From Gemmatimonadota bacterium (GTDB taxonomy: Bacteria; Gemmatimonadota; Gemmatimonadetes; Gemmatimonadales; Gemmatimonadaceae): DNA of 64,000 nt. Under the pieces are notes generated by a model. The model did no database searches and was not told the DNA's origin. It saw only the letters and a list, made by a program, of their open reading frames with translations. Both the position numbers and the translations under genes were made by a program. The DNA lies in contig JAQBQB010000001.1 of NCBI GenBank assembly GCA_028287235.1, positions 1 to 64,000 on the forward strand. The letters are read 5' to 3'. Positions 7,247 through 14,843 of this stretch are shown here, piece after piece; the stretch's first letter is position 1; each line of letters begins with the position of its first letter.

Positions 7247-8620
7247 TCAAACGGCGTCACTCAAGCTGGTGAAATTGAAATCGCGGACTTTGATCGGCGG
7301 AACCATGATCGCCTGGCCAGGCTCGCCGCCCTCGCTCGCGCTCACGCGCTCGGGGACGCCCATCCCTTCCAGGTTGTTCAGCATGAAGACCGGCGAATCG
7401 TTGAATCGAAGATTCTTCACCGGCTTCGTGATCTTGCCGTTCTCGATCAGAAACGTTCCGTCGCGAGTCAAACCCGTATATGAAATCGTACGCTGGTCGG
7501 TCGGCCGCAGATACCAGAAACGCGTCACCAACAAACCACGTTGGGTCGAACTAATCAAGTCGTTCAGCGACGCCGTACCACCGTTCATCCGAATCGAGCC
7601 GCCCGATCCGCTCGGCGCACGTCCCTGCTTCTGAGCCCAGTATCGGTCGTAGTTCAGATTTTTCACAACACCATTTTCAATCCATACGACGCGCTGCGTC
7701 GGTGATCCGTCACCAGTGAACGGCGAACCGGCAACATCGGGATCGAACGGATCGGAGACGATCGTGACGCGTTCGTCGACCACTTTCTGGCCGATCTTGT
7801 TCTTTCCACCCGGCAACGAGAAGAACGAACGGCCTTCGTCGGCGGCGCGCGCGTTGAGCGCACCGGTGATGAATTGCACGAGATTGCCCACGGCCGTGGG
7901 CTCGAAGACGACGGTGTAGCGACCCGGCTCGATGGCCACGGGATTCACCGACGTCCGTGCCTTCTGCGTCGCACGCGCACCGAGGGTCGACGGGTTGATC
8001 TTCGCCCAATCGTGATGCGTGGCACCGCCCCACCCGGAGCCCGTACCGTCGGGCGTGCGAACGGTGGTGGTCAGCACCGACGACGTCGAGCGGTTGTAGG
8101 CGAACATTCCCTTGTTGTTGGCGATCGACTGCGCGCTGGTGATCGCCTCCATGAATCCGGTCGACAGCAGGCCGGCCGCTTTGGCGGGATCGGCGATACG
8201 CTTCACCGCCTCGGCGCGCGTCGCGGGATCCTGCGACGCGGTGGTGTCGCTCCAGTTCACGCCCGGCTGATACGTCTGCGGTCCGAGCTCCGGCATCGCC
8301 TCGGGATCGTCGGGGCTCAGCTTTGCGACGCGCTCGGCCATCTGCACGGCGGCGCGGAGCCCGTCGTCGTCGAGCCGGTTGGTGGACGACGATCCGCTCT
8401 TCTTGCCGAACTTGGCGACGACCGTGACGACGGAGTCGAACGAGTCGCCGCCGGTGGAAATCTGGTTCACGGCGAAGCGTGTGTTCGCGAGGCTCGTGCT
8501 GTTCACGAGGACGCGCGTTTCGTCGGCGGTCGAGAACGACAACGCACGCTTGGCAATCGCCTCGCACTCCTCGCGCGACAGATACCGCGCGGTCACCGCC
8601 AGGGAACGCAGCGTCGTCAT
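7247..8620 (-). CDS. TldE/PmbA-family protein (partner of TldD)
   Basis: A 457-residue member of the PmbA/TldE half of the TldD-TldE metalloprotease family. In characterised pairs the two subunits form a heterodimer that degrades unfolded peptides and trims modified precursor peptides or the CcdA antitoxin. TldE itself lacks the zinc motif, and none is seen here. The C-terminal half contains typical TldE glycine-rich stretches (SPFTGDGSPTQRVVWIENGVV, GGTASLNDLI, GLTRDGTFLIENGKI). It has no signal peptide. It overlaps the upstream tldD-like gene by 4 bp (8617-8620), indicating coupled expression and stoichiometric assembly. Confidence 0.85.
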   Translation of the reverse strand: MTTLRSLAVTARYLSREECEAIAKRALSFSTADETRVLVNSTSLANTRFAVNQISTGGDSFDSVVTVVAKFGKKSGSSSTNRLDDDGLRAAVQMAERVAKLSPDDPEAMPELGPQTYQPGVNWSDTTASQDPATRAEAVKRIADPAKAAGLLSTGFMEAITSAQSIANNKGMFAYNRSTSSVLTTTVRTPDGTGSGWGGATHHDWAKINPSTLGARATQKARTSVNPVAIEPGRYTVVFEPTAVGNLVQFITGALNARAADEGRSFFSLPGGKNKIGQKVVDERVTIVSDPFDPDVAGSPFTGDGSPTQRVVWIENGVVKNLNYDRYWAQKQGRAPSGSGGSIRMNGGTASLNDLISSTQRGLLVTRFWYLRPTDQRTISYTGLTRDGTFLIENGKITKPVKNLRFNDSPVFMLNNLEGMGVPERVSASEGGEPGQAIMVPPIKVRDFNFTSLSDAV

Positions 8621-10263
8621 GCCGTGCGTCCGGTGTTGATGACGTTCACGTTCCGGAAGCGCGTCACGGGCGAGCCGTGGCTCACGGCGTTGACCTGCAC
8701 GGGCTGGCCCTTGGCGTCGCCGAACGCGCCGCCAAGGTGATAGCTCTTTTCGCCGCCGACCATGTCGAGGCTCGCCCAGAATTCCGGTGTCTTGATCTGG
8801 TAGGCGACGTCCTTGAGCATGCCGACGATCTTGCCGCCCTTGATCTCATAGAAGACCTGGCCGCCGAACTGCGCGTTGTAGCGCTGCTGGTCGATCGAGA
8901 ACGAGCCGTCGCCGATGATGGCGATGCCGCGATCGGTTGCCGAGATGAGATCGTCCCAGCCGAGATCCTTGTCGCCGGGCAGAAGCGAGACGTTCGGCAT
9001 GCGCTGGAATTGCACGGCGCCCCACGTCTGCGCGTACGAGCAGCCGTGCGAGCGCGTCGGCTTGCCCTGCTTTTTGTAATACCAGTCGAGCCAGGGCGCC
9101 TGTTCGCGCGTGGTCTGGTAGTCGACGAAGATCCCTTTCTTGATGATGTCGAACTCTTCCGGCTTCACACCCTCGTCGTCCCAGCCGCAGGCCGAGAGCG
9201 ATCCGGGCTGCGTGCGATCGCCGCGGATGTTCATCAGCTCCGAGCCATACTTCAGGGCGCCGAGCACTTTTTCCGGCGGCGCGACGAAGCTCGTGCCGGC
9301 GTAGTTCGCCTCGTAGCCCATCGCGCGATCGAGCTCGGTGGGGTGCGCCACCGATTCGTGGATGGTGAGCCAGAGGTGCGACGGATGCAGGACGAGGTCG
9401 TAGCGGCCGACGTCGACCGATTTGGCGCTGAGCTTCTCCACCGCTTCGCCGGCCCACTTCGGCGCGTTGGCGACGAGCTGTGCGTCGCGCACGTGCTCGT
9501 AGCCAAGGCCGCGCGGCGCGATGTCCACGGCGTCGCGCGTGGCAAAGTCACCATTCCCGGTAGCGGTGACCAAGATGGAGGGCGACGTGCGGTAGATCAC
9601 CTGCACGGTGAAGCTGCCGTCGGTCGACGCGAACGTCTTCTCCTCGCGGAGGAAGAACATGCTCGAATTGACGAAGCGCGCGCCCTTCACCGCGAGCGCG
9701 GCCTGATTGGCGGCGAGCAGCAGCGCGACTTTTTCTTCGATCGCGACGTTGAACGGATCGATTGCTATCGGGCTACTCCAGCTCCCCGTTACCGCGGGAG
9801 CCGGTGCGAGCACGACGGGCCGCACGAGCGCCGACCGATTCGCGCGCGCCTGGGCGACGGCCTGCTTGGCGACGCGCGACACCTCGTCGCGCGTGAGGTC
9901 GCGGCTGGCGGCGAAGCCCCACGCGCCATTGACGAGTGTGCGGACGCCGAAGCCGTAGGTCTCGTTGTCGGAGACGCCCTGCACGCGCTGCTCGCGCGTG
10001 GAGATATTCTGGTTGCGATTGCGAACGAAGCGCACGTCGGCGTAGTCGGCTCCGGCGCTCTTGGCGGCGTCGAGGGCGAGCATCGCGAGCTCTTTGACGT
10101 TGGGTTCCGCGGCGACGACAGCGGAGTACGGCGCGTACGGCGAGAGCGGAGGGGAGACGAGACCGCCGGCCGCTGTGCGACCGTTCGGTAAGTGTGCGGC
10201 GAATCCTGCCATTGCCGCCGCGGTTGTAGTCGACTTGAGAAACTCTCGTCGAGTTTGACCCAC
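8617..10263 (-). CDS. TldD-family zinc metalloprotease with Tat signal
   Basis: The catalytic partner of the pair, 548 residues. The active-site HExxxH reads HESVAH at residues 302-307. A later conserved cysteine (RSHGCSYAQTW) could be the remaining metal ligand. Unlike the cytoplasmic enterobacterial TldD, it begins with a twin-arginine signal (TRREFLKS followed by an alanine-rich hydrophobic stretch), so it is probably exported folded. Its TldE-like partner lacks a signal and may travel bound to it. The start is a GTG at 10263 with a GAGGG Shine-Dalgarno upstream. Confidence 0.88.
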   Translation of the reverse strand: MGQTRREFLKSTTTAAAMAGFAAHLPNGRTAAGGLVSPPLSPYAPYSAVVAAEPNVKELAMLALDAAKSAGADYADVRFVRNRNQNISTREQRVQGVSDNETYGFGVRTLVNGAWGFAASRDLTRDEVSRVAKQAVAQARANRSALVRPVVLAPAPAVTGSWSSPIAIDPFNVAIEEKVALLLAANQAALAVKGARFVNSSMFFLREEKTFASTDGSFTVQVIYRTSPSILVTATGNGDFATRDAVDIAPRGLGYEHVRDAQLVANAPKWAGEAVEKLSAKSVDVGRYDLVLHPSHLWLTIHESVAHPTELDRAMGYEANYAGTSFVAPPEKVLGALKYGSELMNIRGDRTQPGSLSACGWDDEGVKPEEFDIIKKGIFVDYQTTREQAPWLDWYYKKQGKPTRSHGCSYAQTWGAVQFQRMPNVSLLPGDKDLGWDDLISATDRGIAIIGDGSFSIDQQRYNAQFGGQVFYEIKGGKIVGMLKDVAYQIKTPEFWASLDMVGGEKSYHLGGAFGDAKGQPVQVNAVSHGSPVTRFRNVNVINTGRTA

Positions 10264-10558
10264 GCAGTACCCTCGTGCGTTTAACCGATCGCGCTCACTA
10301 CAACGACGTTCGACAACGTTCCCGCGCGCGATGTGCCATTAGTGCTTACAAGCGAATATAGGAATGGCTGAATACCCACGCAATAGACGCGTGATATACG
10401 TCGTCATTCAAAAGCTGCACCACGAGCGCACGAAGCGGCGGAGTTTCGTGCGCGGCGCGCACACTTCCGCCGCTGATTCCACCATGCGAGGTTTCCATCG
10501 CGGCTCCGACGCATCGAGGAAAATGCTCGCGACGCGCGACCGCACTCTCACACATTGC
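10264..10558. other. Divergent intergenic region between tldD-like gene and tdh
   Basis: About 295 bp that must hold the promoters of both genes. I see no coding potential and no clear pair of promoter boxes. The open frame upstream of tdh reads through it, but the residues encoded are basic and low in hydrophobics, unlike a real N-terminus. Confidence 0.5.
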
Positions 10559-11599
10559 ATGGAGTACACGCGCGTGAAAGCGCTGGTGAAAGCATCGGCC
10601 GGCCCGGGCTTCGTCCTGAAGAACGTTCCCGAGCCGACCATTCGAGACGACGAAGTATTGATTCGCGTGCGCCGCGCCGGTGTCTGCGGCACCGACGTGC
10701 ACATCTACGACTGGGACGCATGGGCGCAGGGGCGCGTGAAGCCGCCGATCGTCGTCGGCCACGAGTTCGCCGGCGAAGTGGTGCAGGTCGGCAGCCTCGT
10801 GACCGACGTGCGTGAAGGCGATCGCGTGACCGCAGAAGGCCACATCGTGGATGGACGCTGCCTCCTCTGCCGCACGGGCAACTCGCACGTCTGCCCACAC
10901 ACCAAGATCATCGGCGTGGACCGCGACGGCTGCTTCGCCGAGTACATCTCGATGCCGGCGACGAACGTCTGGCACCTCGACGACAACGTCTCGTTCGACG
11001 TGGGCGGCATCCACGATCCGATGGGGAACGCGTTCCACACCGCGCTCACGGCCGAGATTCCGGGCGCGACGGTGCTCGTCACCGGATGCGGACCGATCGG
11101 CATCTTCGCGGTGGGGATCTGCAAGGCGGCGGGTGCGTCGCGCATCATCGCGTCGGACGTGAACGACACGCGACTGGCGCTCGCCAAGCAGATGGGCGCG
11201 CACGACGTGGTGCATCCGAGCGAAGCCGAAGCGGTCGTGAAGCGCCACACCGACGGGCTCGGCGTGGACGTGGTGCTCGAGATGTCGGGCGTGCCGTCGG
11301 CGATCCATCAGGCGTTCTCGCTCGTTCGCGTCGGCGGCCGGGTGCAGATGCTCGGCATTCCGTCCAAGCCGATCGAGATCGATCTCGCGACGGAGGTCAT
11401 CTTCAAAGGGCTGACGATCTACGGCGTAGTGGGCCGGCGGATGTACGACACCTGGCTGTTGATGACGCGCTTCCTGCGATCGGGGCAGTTCGATCCCACG
11501 CCCGTCATCACGCATCGATTCCCGCTCGAGCAGTTCGACGAAGCGATTGGGGCGATCAAGTCGGGCGAGGCGGGCAAGGTGATTTTCGAGGTTGCGTAG
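10559..11599 (+). CDS. tdh: L-threonine 3-dehydrogenase
   Basis: Zinc- and NAD-dependent oxidation of L-threonine to 2-amino-3-ketobutyrate, the first step of threonine degradation to glycine. The 346-residue medium-chain dehydrogenase shows catalytic-zinc residues in CGTDVHIYDWDAWAQ and GHEFAGEV. It has a structural-zinc lobe with three visible cysteines (CLLCRTGNSHVC); the position of a fourth is an aspartate (VDGRC). The nucleotide loop is GCGPIGIFAVG. I chose ATG 10559, just before VKALVKASAG; the frame is open for 65 further codons without homology. The next gene, kbl, finishes the pathway, which makes the substrate assignment strong. Confidence 0.93.
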   Translation: MEYTRVKALVKASAGPGFVLKNVPEPTIRDDEVLIRVRRAGVCGTDVHIYDWDAWAQGRVKPPIVVGHEFAGEVVQVGSLVTDVREGDRVTAEGHIVDGRCLLCRTGNSHVCPHTKIIGVDRDGCFAEYISMPATNVWHLDDNVSFDVGGIHDPMGNAFHTALTAEIPGATVLVTGCGPIGIFAVGICKAAGASRIIASDVNDTRLALAKQMGAHDVVHPSEAEAVVKRHTDGLGVDVVLEMSGVPSAIHQAFSLVRVGGRVQMLGIPSKPIEIDLATEVIFKGLTIYGVVGRRMYDTWLLMTRFLRSGQFDPTPVITHRFPLEQFDEAIGAIKSGEAGKVIFEVA

Positions 11600-11606
11600 T
11601 CTTAAC

Positions 11607-11822
11607 AGCGTGAACGCGGACGAACGCGGTCACCGCGCGGACAGACGCGGGCGAAGACACACCACGTGTCATCCCGAGCGTAGCGAGGGATCTATTCGAA
11701 CGTTCGAACCCGGCCACGCGGCCGGGACAATAGATCCCTCGGTCGCTTCGCTTCCTCGGGATGACATAGTGAAATTGTCCGCGTTCGTCCGCGCACTGAC
11801 CGCGTTCGTCCGCGTTCACGCT
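11607..11822. repeat. Nested palindromic element between tdh and kbl
   Basis: A 26-bp perfect inverted repeat (11607-11632 and 11797-11822; arm begins AGCGTGAACGCGGACGAACG) encloses imperfect GCGCGGAC/ACGCGG repeats. In the middle is a REP-like palindrome at 11668-11765 (GTCATCCCGAGCG ... CTCGGGATGAC). The whole could fold into one long hairpin. It has no transposase. It fills nearly the whole tdh-kbl gap, so the two genes could still be cotranscribed through it. Confidence 0.85.
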
Positions 11823-11839
11823 TTTCTTGAGGAACACCA

Positions 11840-13048
11840 GTGGCTCTGAACCAAGCATTCACGAAAGGGCTCGAAGACACGATCGAACAGCTCAAGCGGG
11901 ACAAGGTCTACAAGCGGCTCAACTATCTCGAGTCGCCGCAGTCGGCGCACGTGCAAATGGAAGGGCGCGGCGACGTGTTGATCCTGTCGTCGAACAACTA
12001 CCTCGGCCTGTCCGACGAGCCGTCGGTGATCGAGGCGGGAATCGAAGGGTTGAAGAAGTACGGCGCCGGAACGGCCAGCGTGCGGTTCATCTGCGGCACG
12101 TACACCATCCACCGCGAGCTCGAGGACGTGCTCGCCAAGTTCGTCGGCACCGAGGCCTCGCTGTCGTTCGTCGCCGCCTGGAACGCGAACGAGGCGTTCA
12201 CCGCGACCATCGCGCAGGAGGGCGATTTCGTCATCTCCGACGCGCTGAACCACGCGTCGATCATCGACTCGATGCGGCTGGCGAAAGCGATCACCAAGTG
12301 CACGACCGGCGTCTACAAGCATTCGGACATGGACGACCTGCGCGCCAAGCTCGCCGAGCAGAAGGGCGCGAAGCGGCGGTTCATCTGGACCGACGGTGTC
12401 TTCTCGATGGAAGGCGCGATCGCCAAGTTGCCGGAGATCCTCCAAATCGCGCGCGACACCGATTCAATCGTCGTCGTCGACGATTCGCACGCCACCGGCG
12501 TGCTCGGCAAGACGGGCCGCGGGACCGCCGAGCATTGCGGCGTGTTCGGCGAAGTGGACGTCATCACGTCGACGCTCGGCAAGGCGCTGGGCGGCGCGGC
12601 AGGTGGCTTCGTCGCCGGCTCGGCCGCGGTGGCCGACTATCTCACGCAGCGCGCGCGGCCGCAGCTCTTCTCCAACGCGTTGCCCACGACGGTGGCGGCG
12701 AGCGCGATGCAGGCCGTGCGATTCGTGGTCGAGCATCCCGAGCGCGTCGAGACGCTGCGCGAGAACACCGCATATTTTCGCGAGCAGATCACCGAGGCCG
12801 GTTTCAAGCCGCTGCCCGGTGAAACGCCGATCATTCCAATCATCGTCGGCGAGACAGCGGCGGCGATTCAGATGAGCGACATGCTGCTCGATGAAGGCGT
12901 CTTCGTCACCGGCTTCGGCTTTCCGGTGGTACCGAAGGGCGAGGCACGCGTGCGATGCCAGATCTCCGCCTCGCACACGCGCGACGATCTCGATCAGGCG
13001 ATACGCGCCTTCAAGAAAGTCGGCGCTAAGCTCGGCATCGTACGGTAA
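11840..13048 (+). CDS. kbl: Glycine C-acetyltransferase (2-amino-3-ketobutyrate CoA ligase)
   Basis: PLP enzyme that cleaves 2-amino-3-ketobutyrate with CoA into glycine and acetyl-CoA, directly following Tdh. The 402-residue alpha-oxoamine synthase shows SSNNYLGLSDEPSV, the glycine-rich GAGTASVRFICGT, the PLP-aspartate region VVVDDSHATGVLG and the Schiff-base lysine in TSTLGKALGGAAGGF. The start is a GTG at 11840 with a GAGGA Shine-Dalgarno seven bases upstream. BioF and SPT are alternatives within the superfamily, but pairing with tdh settles the role. Its 3' end overlaps the convergent HIRAN gene by 23 bp. Confidence 0.94.
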   Translation: MALNQAFTKGLEDTIEQLKRDKVYKRLNYLESPQSAHVQMEGRGDVLILSSNNYLGLSDEPSVIEAGIEGLKKYGAGTASVRFICGTYTIHRELEDVLAKFVGTEASLSFVAAWNANEAFTATIAQEGDFVISDALNHASIIDSMRLAKAITKCTTGVYKHSDMDDLRAKLAEQKGAKRRFIWTDGVFSMEGAIAKLPEILQIARDTDSIVVVDDSHATGVLGKTGRGTAEHCGVFGEVDVITSTLGKALGGAAGGFVAGSAAVADYLTQRARPQLFSNALPTTVAASAMQAVRFVVEHPERVETLRENTAYFREQITEAGFKPLPGETPIIPIIVGETAAAIQMSDMLLDEGVFVTGFGFPVVPKGEARVRCQISASHTRDDLDQAIRAFKKVGAKLGIVR

Positions 13049-13349
13049 TGATCAACCGTTTGTAGCTCGCGACGTCGTCACCGCCGAGGTGCGTGACGAC
13101 GCCGCCGCAGCGGGTGCCCTCCAACATCATTGGAACGAGCCAGGCGTTGATGTCGGGCGAGAGATGCCCCACGACGTCGCCGCCCGGCGCGTGCACCCAC
13201 ACGTTCGGCTCGTCGGTGCCCGGCGGATCCGGGACGAGAATGAGCGGATCGCCGATCTTCAGCCGATGCAGCGCGTCGCTACGGCGGCCGAACACCGTTC
13301 CATACACCGGTGTGTCGAACTCACGAGTTCCTGGTTGAATCAAAGACAT
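13026..13349 (-). CDS. HIRAN-domain protein
   Basis: A 107-residue protein consisting essentially of one HIRAN-like domain. The pattern VYGTVFGRRSDAL, then RLKIGDPLILVPDPP, then GDVVGHLSPDINAWL matches the order seen in HIRAN domains, which bind 3' ends of single-stranded DNA when attached to helicases or nucleases. Stand-alone versions are common and uncharacterised. It converges on kbl, and its last codons overlap the kbl end by 23 bp, an unusual arrangement for two real genes. The role is unknown; damaged-DNA sensing is only a family-based guess. Confidence 0.65.
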   Translation of the reverse strand: MSLIQPGTREFDTPVYGTVFGRRSDALHRLKIGDPLILVPDPPGTDEPNVWVHAPGGDVVGHLSPDINAWLVPMMLEGTRCGGVVTHLGGDDVASYKRLIITVRCRA

Positions 13350-13498
13350 GCGAGGCCAATGTGATGTCGGTCACGTTCGCGGGCCAGCATCTCCGCCCGC
13401 AGGGATGCGGGCGGCCGCGACCGTGACTGTGCGGCTGGTTCTGTCGTCCGAGTGATGGAGCCGGACGAACGGCCAGCCCCTTCATTGCCAGGAGTCGT

Positions 13499-14164
13499 AT
13501 GCGAACGATCCGTGCCCTGACGATCGCGACCGCGGTCGTCGCGATGCTTCCGTCACTCGCCGCCGCCCAAAACGGGCGTCAATTCAAGGATGCTTGGTTC
13601 TGGGGAATCAAAGGCGGAGGCATCAGTCTCGCCGATAGCTCGCAGTCGTACAAGCAGGCTCCCATGGCCGGCGTGGATTGGTTGATCACGCGGACGCACG
13701 GCGGACTGTACATCTCGGGCGCCCAATCGTTCTTCACGCGGCAGACGTTCACGCTGCGCGATCCGGTCGCGGGGGCCGACAGCGGCCTTCGCATCATCGA
13801 TCTCAAGAACATGCGCAAGCTCGACATGGCCATCATGGGCTTCCCCGGCGAGCATCTGCGCTTCCATCCATACGTCGGAGTCGGCTTTTCGCTCAACCAA
13901 GTCGCTGACGCGCAGCCGCGCGGTCCGTTCGGCAACACCGATCAGCTCACGGCCGCGGAACAGGTGATTCAAGCGCAGAAGACGGCCTTCTCTCCGCTGC
14001 TCATCGCCGGTGGCCAGTATCGCATGACGCGCTTTTCCGTATTCGGCCAAGCAACCCTGAGCCCGGCCAACACGAACTTCCTGCTGTACAACGGCAAGGC
14101 GTACAACTTCGGCTACGAGTTTGGGCTGCGGTACAACTTCGGATCGTCGATCAGCCGGGACTAG
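13499..14164 (+). CDS. Predicted outer-membrane beta-barrel protein
   Basis: A 221-residue secreted protein with a clear Sec signal (hydrophobic segment ending in LAAAQ). The mature part alternates polar and hydrophobic residues with repeated glycine/aromatic strand ends (DAWFWGIKGGG, YVGVGFSLNQV, YNFGYEFGLRYNFG), as in small eight-stranded barrels. No specific family is recognised. A good Shine-Dalgarno (CCAGGAG) precedes the ATG. It is monocistronic; the preceding 150 bp should hold its promoter. Confidence 0.7.
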   Translation: MRTIRALTIATAVVAMLPSLAAAQNGRQFKDAWFWGIKGGGISLADSSQSYKQAPMAGVDWLITRTHGGLYISGAQSFFTRQTFTLRDPVAGADSGLRIIDLKNMRKLDMAIMGFPGEHLRFHPYVGVGFSLNQVADAQPRGPFGNTDQLTAAEQVIQAQKTAFSPLLIAGGQYRMTRFSVFGQATLSPANTNFLLYNGKAYNFGYEFGLRYNFGSSISRD

Positions 14165-14186
14165 CGCAACGCCTGGCTCGCGACCG

Positions 14187-14843
14187 CTAATTCCCGGCCG
14201 ACGTCCGCTTGAAGTGCGGCGGCGTCTTCGAGACATAGGGGTTGTCGGTGATGAACCACCGCAGCGGCCAGTCGGCCGCCTGGGTGATGCCGATGCGCGG
14301 CGTGACCGTCACACGCTCGTCCGGCACGGGATCGCCGGCGCGAATCAGGAGCGGCGGACGTTGTAACGGCAGCCAATTGTGCTCGCCGACGATTCCGAGC
14401 GCGAGACAAAGCTTTCCGGGTCCGTTCGTGAGATCCACGTCGCGGCGCACGCGTGGCCGACGACGGCGCATCAACTCGATGCCGACCACAGGCTCGACCG
14501 CGCGAACGAGCACCGCGCTCGGCTCGTGCTCCGCGCGCGTGACCGCGTTGAAGCACCAGTACATACCGTAGATGAAATAGACGTACGCAATGCCGGGCGG
14601 GCCGTAGAGCGGCGCCGTGCGCGACGTACGCCCCGCGGCGGCATGGCATGCGAGATCGTGCTCACCGATGTACGCCTCGGTCTCGACGATGCGTCCAGCC
14701 GCCACGCCGTCGGGAGTCTGGCACTCGAGAACGGCGCCGAGCAGATCACGGGCGACCTGCTCGGTCTCGCGAGCGTAGAACTTCTTCGGCAGCGGCGGCG
14801 TGAGACGAGAACGCCGCGCTCGGGGCGCGGCGTCTCGGGTCAT
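14187..14843 (-). CDS. 3-methyladenine DNA glycosylase (AAG/MPG family)
   Basis: Monofunctional glycosylase that excises alkylated and deaminated purines (3-methyladenine, hypoxanthine). The 218-residue protein carries family hallmarks: ARDLLGAVLE near the N-terminus, VETEAYIGEHDLACHA with the catalytic glutamate, GPPGIAYVYFIYGMYWCFN, LVRAVEP and LTNGPGKLCLALGI. It is slightly longer at the C-terminus than typical homologues. Its start overlaps the stop of the NYN gene by 4 bp (14840-14843), so it is translated from the same message. Confidence 0.93.
   Translation of the reverse strand: MTRDAAPRARRSRLTPPLPKKFYARETEQVARDLLGAVLECQTPDGVAAGRIVETEAYIGEHDLACHAAAGRTSRTAPLYGPPGIAYVYFIYGMYWCFNAVTRAEHEPSAVLVRAVEPVVGIELMRRRRPRVRRDVDLTNGPGKLCLALGIVGEHNWLPLQRPPLLIRAGDPVPDERVTVTPRIGITQAADWPLRWFITDNPYVSKTPPHFKRTSAGN

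Noticed and set aside
11592-11904. Short frames with NADERG-like repeats in the tdh-kbl gap
   Set aside because: They are translations of the palindromic element, a known kind of false gene call, not proteins.
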